Assembly (NCBI RefSeq): GCF_040412085.2
Contig: NZ_CP115921.1
Location: 248,001-312,000, forward strand
Source of the DNA: Vibrio sp. CB1-14
GTDB lineage: Bacteria > Pseudomonadota > Gammaproteobacteria > Enterobacterales > Vibrionaceae
Length of the DNA stretch: 64,000 nucleotides
Direction: 5' to 3'
Of this stretch, positions 55,276 through 64,000 are shown piece by piece. Positions within the stretch are counted from its first letter, which is position 1. Each line of letters begins with the position of its first letter. Made by a program: the position numbers and the translations under genes. Below the pieces are notes generated by a model. It was not told the DNA's origin. It did no database searches and was given only the letters and a program-made list of their open reading frames with translations.

Positions 55276-57168
55276 ATGAATGTATATACTTATTTAGATG
55301 ACGTTGCGGTTTTTCGTGTAACACAGCAAGCAGAAATAGAAGTAAATGGTGAGTACGAATGGCGGCTAGAAGTTGAGCCAAAATGCACATTGCCATCAGG
55401 CACCAAGTTTGTCATTACCGTTCAACCATATCAGCATCAACTGTCTGAAGAGTATTTACAATGCTACGACTACTGGAAACCAAGCTACATTTACGCATTA
55501 GCTGATGAAGAAAGTCTAGAAATTGATGTCGCCATCAAGAAAGTCGACACAAACTTTAGTCATATCAACCGTTGGAAGGACTCTTCTAGACAAGCGCACA
55601 TTACTCTAATTGACGAGTTTCAAACCGGACAATCGTTTCATGTTCAATTTGGCGGCGTAGACCGACTATTTTTAAAAGGTGACGCGGCGCCAACCCGAGT
55701 GGGTATTCGTGCATTTAACGAGGATGTTTGTCGCATTGAAAAAACATTTGATATCACCTTAGGTGGCCATGATGTCACTCGACGCTTACCTGTATTCCCA
55801 GAGATAACGCTTAAGCCGGGAGCTGCAACAGAACTCTCACTGGTTGCCCCTACATTGGTTGAACAAGATAAGCCCTTCAAACTCACGATGCTTGCAATGG
55901 ATAGGTTTGAGAATCCTGTCAAAGATTATCAATGTGACCCGTTAACGGTTGTCTTCACTAATCTTGATAGCGGTGAGCGACTCCAATTTCAGAATGTCCC
56001 ATATGGAGATGTCGAAGCACGACTCCCTACTGGTCGTTATCTTGCAACAGCAGAAAATACCGAACTACACATTGCCCCAGCCGCCATCAAGGTTGAGGAA
56101 ACTGTAGAGCAAAAGATCTATTGGGGTGATACACACACGCACTCAAATTTAACCGCCAACATTCGTGACAATGACTGTGGTGCATACCCTCGCAATGCAT
56201 ACACTTACGCAAAAGATGTTGCTCGTCTCGACTTTGTAGCGCTATCGGAACAAACATTTACTTTTAATGAAGACCGAAGCCTCAACATCGACAAAGCCAC
56301 ATGGCAGGAAATTGGCGAACAATGCGACAAATTCAATCAGGAAGGCGCATTCGTCACATTCTGTGGCTTTGAACTCCATGGCCGACGTGGTGATACGGTG
56401 GTGCTATTCAAAAATTCACTACTAGAAGAAAAGTATCCAGATCGTGAGGTCAGCATCATCCATGATATTTGGGACATCTACAAAGGGCGTGAGTTCATTA
56501 CCATCCCTCACCTGCATAGATTCTGTAATGGCCGCAACCCTAAGCATGTCGACAATCAAGACGCTAAATTCGAGAAAGGGTTTGATCTCGCCAACTGGGA
56601 ACCTAGTAGTAACGATGAAACCATGATTGAAGTCTATTCCGCTCAATGGGGAAGATTTGAATATGCCAAAAACCCTATGGTTCATAAAGCTCGTAATAAC
56701 GTCAAAGACAATACGGTCGTCGACTTCCTAAATCGTGGCAAAAAATTTGGCTTCGTTTCTAATAGTGACGGTCATGATGGAAACCCAGGCTATGGCGGTA
56801 TTACTGGAGTTATAGCCGACTCCCAAACCCGTGCAGATATCTTCGATGCCATGAAGGCACGTCGTACTATTGCCACCACCCATCCACGTATGTTCCTAGA
56901 CCTTCAATTGGACAGCGTAAAAATCGGCAACGATGCTAGCGAATCAGATAGTTATCAACTGCACATCGAGGCCATTACCCCTAATCCCATGACCAAGGTC
57001 GAGCTTGTTGTTAACGGTGAGGTTTTCGAGAAATGGTCAGTCGGTGGTCACAAGTTTGATATCACTTTGAATGAGTTCTCATTAGAGGAAGGAGCAACCT
57101 ACGTGTACCTGCGTGTTTTCCAAAAAGATCGCAATATCGGTTGGACAAGTCCGATTTGGATTAAGTAA
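55276..57168 (+). CDS. DUF3604 / PHP-type metallohydrolase
   Basis: 630 residues. The C-terminal half carries the PHP/CehA-like motif series IYWGDTHTHSNLTANI, FVALSEQTFTFN, TFCGFELHGRRGD, ITIPHLHRF and VSNSDGHDGNPG, supplying His and Asp metal ligands. The first 290 residues are beta-rich and unassigned. No signal peptide is evident. Family members are predicted phosphoesterases or lyases with unknown substrate. It precedes a TauE/SafE exporter, separated by a hairpin. Confidence 0.82.
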   Translation: MNVYTYLDDVAVFRVTQQAEIEVNGEYEWRLEVEPKCTLPSGTKFVITVQPYQHQLSEEYLQCYDYWKPSYIYALADEESLEIDVAIKKVDTNFSHINRWKDSSRQAHITLIDEFQTGQSFHVQFGGVDRLFLKGDAAPTRVGIRAFNEDVCRIEKTFDITLGGHDVTRRLPVFPEITLKPGAATELSLVAPTLVEQDKPFKLTMLAMDRFENPVKDYQCDPLTVVFTNLDSGERLQFQNVPYGDVEARLPTGRYLATAENTELHIAPAAIKVEETVEQKIYWGDTHTHSNLTANIRDNDCGAYPRNAYTYAKDVARLDFVALSEQTFTFNEDRSLNIDKATWQEIGEQCDKFNQEGAFVTFCGFELHGRRGDTVVLFKNSLLEEKYPDREVSIIHDIWDIYKGREFITIPHLHRFCNGRNPKHVDNQDAKFEKGFDLANWEPSSNDETMIEVYSAQWGRFEYAKNPMVHKARNNVKDNTVVDFLNRGKKFGFVSNSDGHDGNPGYGGITGVIADSQTRADIFDAMKARRTIATTHPRMFLDLQLDSVKIGNDASESDSYQLHIEAITPNPMTKVELVVNGEVFEKWSVGGHKFDITLNEFSLEEGATYVYLRVFQKDRNIGWTSPIWIK

Positions 57169-57180
57169 CTTCCCCCCCCC

Positions 57181-57220
57181 TTAGCTCCCTTAGTTGGTTA
57201 TTGCCAGTAGAGGGAGCTAA
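57181..57220 (+). terminator. Hairpin between DUF3604 and TauE/SafE genes
   Basis: TTAGCTCCCT (57181-57190) pairs with AGGGAGCTAA (57211-57220). Long loop; partial terminator or attenuator. Confidence 0.65.
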
Positions 57221-57247
57221 AAAGAAAATCGCTCTCTGGAGTTCATC

Positions 57248-58042
57248 ATGTTAGCTGACATTCTCACCCTCCCACTCCATCAAATCACGTACGCAATATT
57301 CATTGGTATCACTGTGGGTGCGCTTATGACCATGACGGGTGTTGGTGGTGGAGTCGTTATTATTCCCGCGCTACAACTCAGCTTTTCCATGCCAATAGTC
57401 ACAGCTGTTGGCACTGCGAGTATCATTGCGACCTTAATTAAAATAAACGCAGCATTGAATCATATCCGCTGCAAAAACGTGAACTGGCATCATGTAAAGG
57501 TCATTCTTATCAGCGCCATTCCTACGCTAATCATCGCCACTGAAATTATCGTAAGATCAGCAGCTAACCCAACACTTCAGCCCTTCACTGAACGTTTTGT
57601 GCAAGGCTGCGTTGTCATCACTATGGCCGGCGCATTCGTTTCTCTCTATTTAGGGCGCAAAACAGAACTGACATCCTCGAGTAAACAAACAAATACGTCC
57701 GCTGCTCTCAGCGTCGGGGCGTTGAGCGGATCAGTACTTGGTACGACGGGAATTGGGGGTGGCGTCATACTGCTACCAGCACTAAAAAACATTCTAGGAG
57801 CTACAGTCAGGCAAGCTGTGGGGAGCTCAATCGTCATCGCCGTCATACTCTCTGGAGTAACGGCGATTCGTTATAGCAGCAGTAGCCAAAGTAACATTGC
57901 TATCGGGCTGCTCGTTGTATTAAGCTCTTTCGTAGGCGTGAAGATTGGCATTAAAGTACTAGAAAAAACATCCGATAGAGCCTTAATCAATCTATCCTTG
58001 TTCGCAATTTTAACCAGTTTAATAACCACCGTTATTCTTTGA
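57248..58042 (+). CDS. TauE/SafE (TSUP) family membrane transporter
   Basis: 264 residues, about eight hydrophobic segments. The paired TSUP motifs are VGALMTMTGVGGGVVIIPALQ in the first half and GSVLGTTGIGGGVILLPALKN in the second. Relatives export or import sulfite, sulfoacetate or other small organic anions. Behind the DUF3604 gene, it may move the hydrolase's substrate or product. GGAG lies before the ATG. Confidence 0.88.
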   Translation: MLADILTLPLHQITYAIFIGITVGALMTMTGVGGGVVIIPALQLSFSMPIVTAVGTASIIATLIKINAALNHIRCKNVNWHHVKVILISAIPTLIIATEIIVRSAANPTLQPFTERFVQGCVVITMAGAFVSLYLGRKTELTSSSKQTNTSAALSVGALSGSVLGTTGIGGGVILLPALKNILGATVRQAVGSSIVIAVILSGVTAIRYSSSSQSNIAIGLLVVLSSFVGVKIGIKVLEKTSDRALINLSLFAILTSLITTVIL

Positions 58043-58163
58043 AGGGTAAGGTTTGGGGTTACACAGGCGTCTGCCTCTCACTCAAAAACCGCCTCAATAT
58101 CTTAATGATAGACAGCGTTCTAACTCTTCTAGCGACCATTTGGGGTAAGAAAAGCGGTGGTAA

Positions 58164-58191
58164 AACCCGGTGATTTTTCATTCTCCGGGTT
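58164..58191. terminator. Terminator between TauE and hydrolase genes
   Basis: AACCCGG / CCGGGTT (58164-58170, 58185-58191), convergent intergenic position. Confidence 0.6.
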
Positions 58192-58215
58192 GTCTTATTA
58201 AAGCGGGTGAATCGA

Positions 58216-59247
58216 TTACGATTGACTCCCTTTAGTAACACCACTCAGTAGTGCCGCTATCATTGAATTCTCGGGCTCTTGGTACTTTCCTACACAATAA
58301 GTCATGTGCCCATAGCCTTCAGGTTCATGCTTGTAGTTCGCTTTTAAGTGCTCTGCTAACCATTTCCCTTGCTCTGCAGGTATGGCAGAATCATCATCAG
58401 AATGCCAAACATGAGCATTGGAGTTAGCTAAGTGCTTTACATCAAAGCCCCAATCAAAACACGTATCTTGTGCAGATTCCCAAGCTGCGCCAGACGTACC
58501 ACGTACAACAGAGCGCCGCATGGCCTTTTCAAACCGCGACACTAATTCCTTGTCTGCTTTGACCTTTGGGAAACCTTTTCTGATTGGAGTACTCGCCAAG
58601 CTCGGTGGTAACACACCAAATACCAAGCGAAACAAGGCAAAATACCAACCCATGTAAAACTGCTTTAACTGTTTTGAGGTTGGTGTCCCTCCGGTACCAA
58701 TGGTTGCTCCGGTTCCGAGTTCCTCACACAAAGCCGTTGGTAACAGCGGTGCATTTAGCCCTAAGCCAATACAGCGATCTCCAAAATGGAGGGCAGCCGC
58801 CATAGCGTGAGGCGTGCCCTGAGAATGCCCCGTAATGTGGAACGCCTCAACCCCTTCTGCATTTAACACCGCCTCCAAGTCTTCCTTTGGCCAGTCCACC
58901 ACTCTTCTACCCGGCTTTTCATCAGAAAACCCACAGCCAGGTAAGCTAATGGCGATACCTCTACAACCCAAAGAAGAACTGATTTTCTGATAGGTTTGGC
59001 GCTCGAAACCCGCTTCAAGTCCAGAGCCGTGCATATTGATTACCACTGGTGCCGTAAGGTCTTGGCTGCCGTAAACACAATAAGCGACACTCCGTCCATC
59101 TCTCGTGATTGCTATCTTTTGTTGGCTGTTTTCCAATAAGTTTGAATCTATCGGCTTCATACCTGATTCACGAAAACGAGTTCCCCAAAAGTTAAACAGG
59201 CACAGCGCTAAAATGCACAGCACTACTATCATCAAAAAACTTATCAT
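58216..59247 (-). CDS. Alpha/beta hydrolase with N-terminal membrane anchor
   Basis: 343 residues. The first 20 form a hydrophobic anchor (FLMIVVLCILALCLFNFW). The nucleophile elbow is ITGHSQGTPHAMA; the oxyanion loop is NMHGSGLEAG; the acid and His are likely in VWHSDDDSAIP and EGYGHMTY. It lies 30 bases downstream of a LysR gene on the same strand, perhaps one operon. The esterase-like substrate is unknown. Confidence 0.85.
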   Translation of the reverse strand: MISFLMIVVLCILALCLFNFWGTRFRESGMKPIDSNLLENSQQKIAITRDGRSVAYCVYGSQDLTAPVVINMHGSGLEAGFERQTYQKISSSLGCRGIAISLPGCGFSDEKPGRRVVDWPKEDLEAVLNAEGVEAFHITGHSQGTPHAMAAALHFGDRCIGLGLNAPLLPTALCEELGTGATIGTGGTPTSKQLKQFYMGWYFALFRLVFGVLPPSLASTPIRKGFPKVKADKELVSRFEKAMRRSVVRGTSGAAWESAQDTCFDWGFDVKHLANSNAHVWHSDDDSAIPAEQGKWLAEHLKANYKHEPEGYGHMTYCVGKYQEPENSMIAALLSGVTKGSQS

Positions 59248-59277
59248 GATGTCTCCAATCTTTTCGTTTTTAGCCAG

Positions 59278-60243
59278 TTAATTCCCATTATTTCGACATG
59301 TCATTTCAACGAGCTTGCGCATCCAAACGTGGCTCGGGTCGGTGTTGAAAAACTTATGCCAGAATAGAAATAGCGCCCCAGGTTCAAGCTCTATCGGTAT
59401 CGGTTTAGCAACGAGAGTGCCCTCAGCGACAATATGTTTAACCGCGCTGTAGGGATAGCACATCAGCAAATCGCTGTGTCTGCAGACCGAAATTGCACTC
59501 TCAACATCCGGGACATTGAGGGCGATATCAAGAGGTATATCTCGCTTATTGAGTATGTCCATCAGCAACCAACTGCCCACACCGCCAGTCACTACGTGTA
59601 TATGCCGATATTGAGTAAATGCCGTTACGTCCCAATCTATCTTTAATGCTGGATGATCTGGGCGCATCAGACACACTGAGTAATCACGAACGAGCTCCAC
59701 ACACTCGAGATCTTTTGGCAGTTTATGAACTTGGTTACTCGCTCGCTCGTCGTACTCAACCATTCCAATACCAAAGTCCGCATCCCTTTTAAGTAAACGC
59801 TCGAACGTTTGCTGATCCCAAGTTTTGGTCTTCAATTGAATACTTGGTGCCTGTTCCAACGCCTCTATCACAACATTTGAATAGATAGAGCTATACGCAG
59901 TTTCCACCAGCTCAAATTGAAACAAACGCTCGCTCTCACCGGGATCAAAGTCTTCCTGCCAACTCAGCATATCCACTTGTAGCAAAATACTCTCAACCTG
60001 TGGCGCGATTTGCAGCGCTTTCGGTGTCGGAAACAGCCCTTTTGGTGAACGCTCGAACAAAGGATCATCAAACCAGCCTCTAAGCCTAGTAAGCTGCTTA
60101 CTCACCGCCGACTGAGTCAAGAATAGCCTTTCTGCGGCGCGGCTTATATTGCGCTCCTCCATAATCACCTGAAAACATGAGAGTAAATTCATGTCAGTTT
60201 TTATAGGCGCGTTAAACTTCACTGTAGTATTCCTTTCATTCAT
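59278..60243 (-). CDS. LysR-family transcriptional regulator
   Basis: 321 residues. [47 protein letters not shown]. Divergent from add (start 60327); a possible TGGAA-N10-TTCCA repeat is at 60251-60270. It may regulate the downstream hydrolase and/or add, but LysR control of add would be unusual. Confidence 0.88.
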   Translation of the reverse strand: MNERNTTVKFNAPIKTDMNLLSCFQVIMEERNISRAAERLFLTQSAVSKQLTRLRGWFDDPLFERSPKGLFPTPKALQIAPQVESILLQVDMLSWQEDFDPGESERLFQFELVETAYSSIYSNVVIEALEQAPSIQLKTKTWDQQTFERLLKRDADFGIGMVEYDERASNQVHKLPKDLECVELVRDYSVCLMRPDHPALKIDWDVTAFTQYRHIHVVTGGVGSWLLMDILNKRDIPLDIALNVPDVESAISVCRHSDLLMCYPYSAVKHIVAEGTLVAKPIPIELEPGALFLFWHKFFNTDPSHVWMRKLVEMTCRNNGN

Positions 60244-60326
60244 ATCATTCTGGAAATATCGTCAATTCCAATCATATACCATCTCAGCTAAGTTACCTCT
60301 TAAACAACCAGCTTGGAGTTAATGTT

Positions 60327-61331
60327 ATGAACTATGCGGCACTTCCAAAAATCGATTTACACTGCCACCTTGACGGCAGCGCGCGACCAGAAACCATTTA
60401 TGAGCTGGCGCTAAAAGACGGAGTAACCGAAGGCCGTAACAAAGAGGTACTAATTAACTCCCTGTCCGTTCCAGAAGAATGTAAGAATCTCGACGAGTAC
60501 TTAGATTGTTTCGCTCTACCCTTGCAGGTAATGCAAACTACAGAGGCACTAGAGCGTATTTCATTTGAACTATTTGAAGACGCGGCAAAAGAAAACGTTA
60601 AGTACTTAGAGGTAAGATTTGGGCCATTGCTTCATCAACAGAAAGGCTTAGCGCTTTTTGAGATCATTGACAGTGTTGTTAAAGGAATGAGGCGAGCGGA
60701 AGCACTTTACGATATCCACGGCAACTACATCTTGTCTGTGCTTCGTGGCATGCCAACTGATGACATCAAATCTGTCATTGATGCTGGTGCTCCTTGGCTG
60801 AATAAAGGCGTGGTTGCTTTTGATATCGCAGGAGGAGAAAAACCAGGCTTTTGCAGCGAGTTTCCTGAATTTACTCAGTACGCTGCCGATAAAGGGTATC
60901 GACTCACAATTCATGCAGGGGAGCAATGGTGTGGCCAAAATGTGTATGACGCAGTGACTATGCTCGATGCCGAGCGCATTGGTCACGGCGTTCATATGAA
61001 AGATCACCAGCAGGCTTACTCTGTAGTGAAAGATAATGCAATTGCGCTAGAGCTATGTCCGACAAGCAATGTGCAAACCAAATGCGTTGAGAAATTTGCT
61101 GATCACCCTGTCAGAGATTTCCATAAAGACGATGTGGTCGTCACCATTAACACTGACAACCGCACGGTGTCTAATACCACGATGACTAAAGAAGTGGAGA
61201 AGGTGTGTGAGACGTTTAAACTCACCCAAGAGGACTATAGAAGCATCTATTTGAGTAGTGTTTCTAAGTCTTTTGCATCCAAAGAAGTCAAGCAGCACCT
61301 ACTTGGTTTTGAAGGCCAGATCATAGTGTAA
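60327..61331 (+). CDS. add: Adenosine deaminase
   Basis: 334 residues, TIM-barrel zinc enzyme converting adenosine to inosine. The N-terminal HxH is in [15 protein letters not shown], the catalytic Glu with His in LTIHAGEQW, the third His in RIGHGVHM and the metal Asp in [11 protein letters not shown]. Family length is normal. Role: purine nucleoside salvage. It stands alone, with a terminator after it. Confidence 0.95.
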   Translation: MNYAALPKIDLHCHLDGSARPETIYELALKDGVTEGRNKEVLINSLSVPEECKNLDEYLDCFALPLQVMQTTEALERISFELFEDAAKENVKYLEVRFGPLLHQQKGLALFEIIDSVVKGMRRAEALYDIHGNYILSVLRGMPTDDIKSVIDAGAPWLNKGVVAFDIAGGEKPGFCSEFPEFTQYAADKGYRLTIHAGEQWCGQNVYDAVTMLDAERIGHGVHMKDHQQAYSVVKDNAIALELCPTSNVQTKCVEKFADHPVRDFHKDDVVVTINTDNRTVSNTTMTKEVEKVCETFKLTQEDYRSIYLSSVSKSFASKEVKQHLLGFEGQIIV

Positions 61332-61348
61332 CTAGCGTCGGTATGAGT

Positions 61349-61376
61349 TGCGATAGCCGTTCTTTAGGCTATCGCA
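61349..61376 (+). terminator. Terminator after add
   Basis: TGCGATAGCC / GGCTATCGCA with an 8-base loop. Confidence 0.8.
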
Positions 61377-61403
61377 CTTCCAGCTCCAACCATTCAATTG
61401 TCA

Positions 61404-61838
61404 TCAATTTGGCTTAATCTGCGCCAGTTTCAGGTAAGAGTGCAGCTCATCGTTCTTGTACTCAACCGCAGAGTGAATATTGACATCTGCATTGCCTATT
61501 ACACCAAAGGAATAGCGATTTTCCCCTTTGATGATTTCCACATGTAGGATTCCGTCAGCTAAGAACCACCTCCCCTGCGTTTCAAAACGATCGAACAACC
61601 GATACTCATTTAGCGCACCATCTGCATGAAACACCACTTCGGTGATATAGCCTTCCGTACATGTTTTGACCCAATGGGTGTCTGCTACATCGGCAAGAAC
61701 AAGCTCTCGTTTGCTGTTTTGCCATTCCTGAAACATTATTGGGTCGATCGAGCCCAAAGCATCAAAGGTTGGCGACACGAGTTTGTTTGTGTGCGATTCT
61801 CTAAAGAAAAGCTGGGGGAGGAGCTGCTCTTTGGTCAT
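61404..61838 (-). CDS. Protein of unknown function
   Basis: 144 residues, soluble, no motif recognised. The C-terminal half is beta-strand-like (EVVFHADGALNEYRLFDRF, FLADGILHVEIIKGENRYSF), suggesting a small beta-barrel or sandwich. It stands between add and the FISUMP gene. Confidence 0.65.
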   Translation of the reverse strand: MTKEQLLPQLFFRESHTNKLVSPTFDALGSIDPIMFQEWQNSKRELVLADVADTHWVKTCTEGYITEVVFHADGALNEYRLFDRFETQGRWFLADGILHVEIIKGENRYSFGVIGNADVNIHSAVEYKNDELHSYLKLAQIKPN

Positions 61839-61907
61839 ATTTGTTCCTTATCATTTTACAAACATTTCTAGGATCACTGACCGTCTAAACAATGCCCAGA
61901 GTCCAAA

Positions 61908-62606
61908 TCACTCTACTTTTATACATCTCACCGAAAACATATAGTCTTTCGAGCTCGTAGTGCGTCTGATTTCACCTTTATGAGGATTCCACCAAGAGTA
62001 AGCGAGTGTGCGGATGAACGCCTTGTCATCCTTCGCTTTAGTACCTGTCCAAAATTCGGTATAAACACCTTGAGTAATATAAAAACCTTTCCATTTCACC
62101 CCAGCAGGGCGGGCGAAAAAGTTTTGTTTATTTACCTGAGACTGATCGAACGATTTAAACAAGCTGTCTGGTTGACTCTCTTTAAGCTGAATCGCGATAT
62201 CATTGTCGCCACGCCATCCATCTTTACCGATGTCCTCTTCTGACATACCTATGGTTCGTTCAAGTTCTTTCCAATCTTCATCGGTTGCGACACGCCAACC
62301 TTCTGGACAAAGATTGCGTTCATCTGCAACATCGTGCCAATCGTAAAGGCGCCCATATTTGAGTAGGTTTGAGTCATCATCTTTAGGGATTGCTGCGGTC
62401 TTTATCTTTGAGCCGTCTTGATACTTAGTGCTTCTCAAGTTTTCAGCCATCCAAACCTGATCGCCAATCTGAACCGTTCGATAAACATTACCTTCATTGT
62501 CTTGAACGTTACCTTCTAACGTGTTTAACGCAGAGTTAATGTCATTCGCGGATGATGTTGCAGCAAGAACCATAGTGACTCCTATAGATAAAAATAGCTT
62601 CTTCAC
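61908..62606 (-). CDS. FISUMP (Fibrobacter major paralogous) domain protein, secreted
   Basis: 232 residues with a signal peptide (KKLFLSIGVTMVLAATSSA). The FISUMP pattern is clear: GNVYRTVQIGDQVWMAENLRS, GRLYDWHDVA, NLCPEGWRVATDEDWKELE and the C-terminal SKDYMFSVRCIK. The fold is lectin/FGE-like; role unknown. A TAGGC-N19-GCCTA repeat matching that near the AraC promoter lies 60 bases upstream, so it may be an AraC target. Confidence 0.85.
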   Translation of the reverse strand: MKKLFLSIGVTMVLAATSSANDINSALNTLEGNVQDNEGNVYRTVQIGDQVWMAENLRSTKYQDGSKIKTAAIPKDDDSNLLKYGRLYDWHDVADERNLCPEGWRVATDEDWKELERTIGMSEEDIGKDGWRGDNDIAIQLKESQPDSLFKSFDQSQVNKQNFFARPAGVKWKGFYITQGVYTEFWTGTKAKDDKAFIRTLAYSWWNPHKGEIRRTTSSKDYMFSVRCIKVE

Positions 62607-62665
62607 GACGAGTTACCTTCGTTGTTGGTCTATCTTTACTTTATCTCTCAAACTGACTGCAAACT

Positions 62666-62694
62666 AGGCAATATAATCTCCATTACTTGCCTAT
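62666..62694. promoter_or_regulatory. AraC-type site upstream of the FISUMP gene
   Basis: TAGGC-N19-GCCTA, the same spacing and mostly the same inner sequence as the site at 63647-63675. Confidence 0.6.
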
Positions 62695-62722
62695 TTGTAT
62701 CAAGTAAGAGTTTAAGACGACT

Positions 62723-63616
62723 CTAGGCAATGTTCTTGGGTAGGTCTTGAGATTGGCTCCACTGCTTTGCCGATACACCATAAAGACGTTTAAACTCTCG
62801 GCTAAACTGAGAAGAACTCACATAGCCCACAGCCATTGCAGCCTTACTGACATTCATACCTGCTGCGATCTTCATTGCTGCGTTGTTGAGACGCATCGAT
62901 TTCATGAATTGGATCGGTGACATTCGAGTCGCTTGTTTGAATTTTCGGTGGAACACAGCCCTACTCATTCCAACTAATGACGCCAGTTCATCAATGGTGA
63001 CATTCTTACTGAGGTTAAGAGATAAGTGTTCTATCGAGCGCGCAATTTCATTTCCAACACCAAACGCTCTTCGAGCAGAGACCCCAGCCTCTCCTTTGAG
63101 CACGGCATAGTAGAGCTCACGCAATCGACTTTCACCAAGTATAGACACATCCGCTTTATCATCACCAAGCTGAAGCAGTCTCAACAAGGCATCACCAAAT
63201 GCATCGTCCCAGTCGGCGAGAGACATGCCCGGAGGCTGATTGCTGCTTTTTGGAAGCTTAACCGCACCCGCAGTGCTTTCCATTTCAATCGCCAGCTCCG
63301 TCATCAACTTGGTGTCGAGTGAAATATAAACACCGATCAGTGGCTCTTCAGGTGATGCTTCTGGAGTGCCTGCCTCAACGGGGATCGATACTGTACAACA
63401 CATGTACTGACTATTGTCGTAAACATAGCGAGCACCTTCGAGTATCGCTTCTTTCTTACCACTCAAAATAACGATAACCGTTGGCTCATAGACGGCAGGG
63501 ACACAAGGTACTGCTGTCGTGACCTTAAACAGCCGAACGCCTTGTATACCAGTATCAAGCATACCGTCTTCAGTGATTCGATCTTCTACAAGCTGTTTTA
63601 TCTGTTGCTTTATCAT
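62723..63616 (-). CDS. AraC-family transcriptional regulator
   Basis: 297 residues. The N-terminal AraC_N cupin-like domain (GVRLFKVTTAVPCVPAVYEPTVIVILSGKKEAIL) precedes a helix-turn-helix pair (VTIDELASLVGMSRAVFHRKFKQATRMSPIQFMKSMRL, then VSKAAMAVGYVSSSQFSREFKRLYG). It is divergent from an SDR gene, which it probably activates. Confidence 0.9.
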   Translation of the reverse strand: MIKQQIKQLVEDRITEDGMLDTGIQGVRLFKVTTAVPCVPAVYEPTVIVILSGKKEAILEGARYVYDNSQYMCCTVSIPVEAGTPEASPEEPLIGVYISLDTKLMTELAIEMESTAGAVKLPKSSNQPPGMSLADWDDAFGDALLRLLQLGDDKADVSILGESRLRELYYAVLKGEAGVSARRAFGVGNEIARSIEHLSLNLSKNVTIDELASLVGMSRAVFHRKFKQATRMSPIQFMKSMRLNNAAMKIAAGMNVSKAAMAVGYVSSSQFSREFKRLYGVSAKQWSQSQDLPKNIA

Positions 63617-63646
63617 TTCAACACCTTAAACCAAAAATGATACTAA

Positions 63647-63675
63647 TAGGCAATTAATAGAGATTAATTCGCCTA
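63647..63675. promoter_or_regulatory. AraC-type site between araC-like and SDR genes
   Basis: TAGGC-N19-GCCTA, followed by TTT; near-copy of the site at 62666-62694. Confidence 0.6.
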
Positions 63676-63795
63676 TTTATCAACCATTGCGAGAGTTATA
63701 GTAGATTTCAGACAACGATACTACTGTTGAAAACGACAAGCAACTTGATTTGTCGCGTGACAAAAAAGCTCAGAAATTACACAAAGGTAAACACT

Positions 63796-64000
63796 ATGAC
63801 TGCTCAACTTTTCGGTAAAAACGGTTGGACTCCAGAACGTATAAGCTCTCTTGTAGGTAGAACTTATGTCATCACTGGTGCGAACAGTGGCGCTGGTTTT
63901 GAAGCCTCTCGAACTCTGCTTTCCAAAGGTGCTCGAGTTGTTATGTTGAACCGCAACCCAGCGAAATCTGAAACTGCCATCAATGAACTGAAGCAAACTT
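63796..64000 (+). CDS. Short-chain dehydrogenase/reductase, N-terminal part
   Basis: 68 codons then the window ends. AAAGG precedes the ATG. The Rossmann motif TYVITGANSGAGFEASRTLL (TGxxxGxG) and VVMLNRNPAK (NADP-type basic residues) identify the SDR family. Divergent from the AraC gene, with a palindromic site in between. Substrate cannot be inferred from this fragment. Confidence 0.88.
   Translation, partial: MTAQLFGKNGWTPERISSLVGRTYVITGANSGAGFEASRTLLSKGARVVMLNRNPAKSETAINELKQT

Noticed and set aside
60251..60270. TGGAA-N10-TTCCA as LysR site between add and LysR
   Set aside because: Arms are only 5 bases; kept as a note, too weak to list as a feature.

Overview
The window looks like a piece of a marine Vibrio genome, probably the smaller, more accessory chromosome. 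The gene content (phenylalanine hydroxylase operon, 2-aminoethylphosphonate island with PbfA, glycyl-radical operon under an FNR box, many LysR/TetR/AraC regulators) and the protein style fit Vibrionaceae. No rRNA, tRNA, ribosomal protein or replication gene is visible. The genus and the chromosome assignment are inference.

Layout. 1-402: 5' part of a secreted Ntn hydrolase. 690-4974: RND efflux pump operon. 5231-8599: phhAB divergent from acetoacetate-CoA ligase, with a TyrR-type box between them, so entry to and exit from phenylalanine/tyrosine breakdown share one control region. 8805-16995: glycosyltransferase, DedA-LssY protein, two tiny coupled ORFs, Ca/Na antiporter, YdjM-like protein, and a MASE1-CHASE-GGDEF-EAL protein. 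17401-25607: LysR regulator flanked by a frameshifted alkD and a possible alkD relic, a TetR-controlled pair, MalY/PatB, GNAT, lhgO, a second TetR and a DHFR-like protein. 25794-26340: DUF559 gene next to a palindromic, MITE-like element. 26398-31599: transaldolase-like aldolase, glycyl-radical activase, glycyl-radical enzyme and DeoR regulator, with an FNR box and a shared repeat motif. 32367-33601: an intact IS3-family element with 3-bp target duplication, inserted between a flavin reductase-like gene and a LysR gene. 34727-39146: isochorismatase/GlxA pair, an unknown protein and a complete ascorbate-type PTS. 40602-48966: 2-aminoethylphosphonate island (phnR, permease, phnT, phnS, phnW, pbfA, phnX) with three matching palindromes immediately upstream of phnT, phnS and phnW. 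49076-52050: methyltransferase, then an FMN reductase plus TruD-like pseudouridine synthase unit. 52081-58042: P-loop kinase, Crp/Fnr regulator, GlcNAc/glucose-type PTS, DUF3604 metallohydrolase and TauE/SafE transporter; the divergent promoter region holds two FNR-geometry palindromes. 58216-64000: hydrolase, LysR, adenosine deaminase, FISUMP protein, AraC regulator and SDR, with two near-identical TAGGC-N19-GCCTA sites.

Overall this is a set of small catabolic and regulatory cassettes, most with a local regulator and a recognisable candidate operator. The less ordinary parts are the radical-enzyme cassette, the phosphonate island with its operator set, the extra TruD homolog, and the Crp/PTS/DUF3604/TauE cluster. 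Binding-site and pathway assignments were read by eye and are untested.
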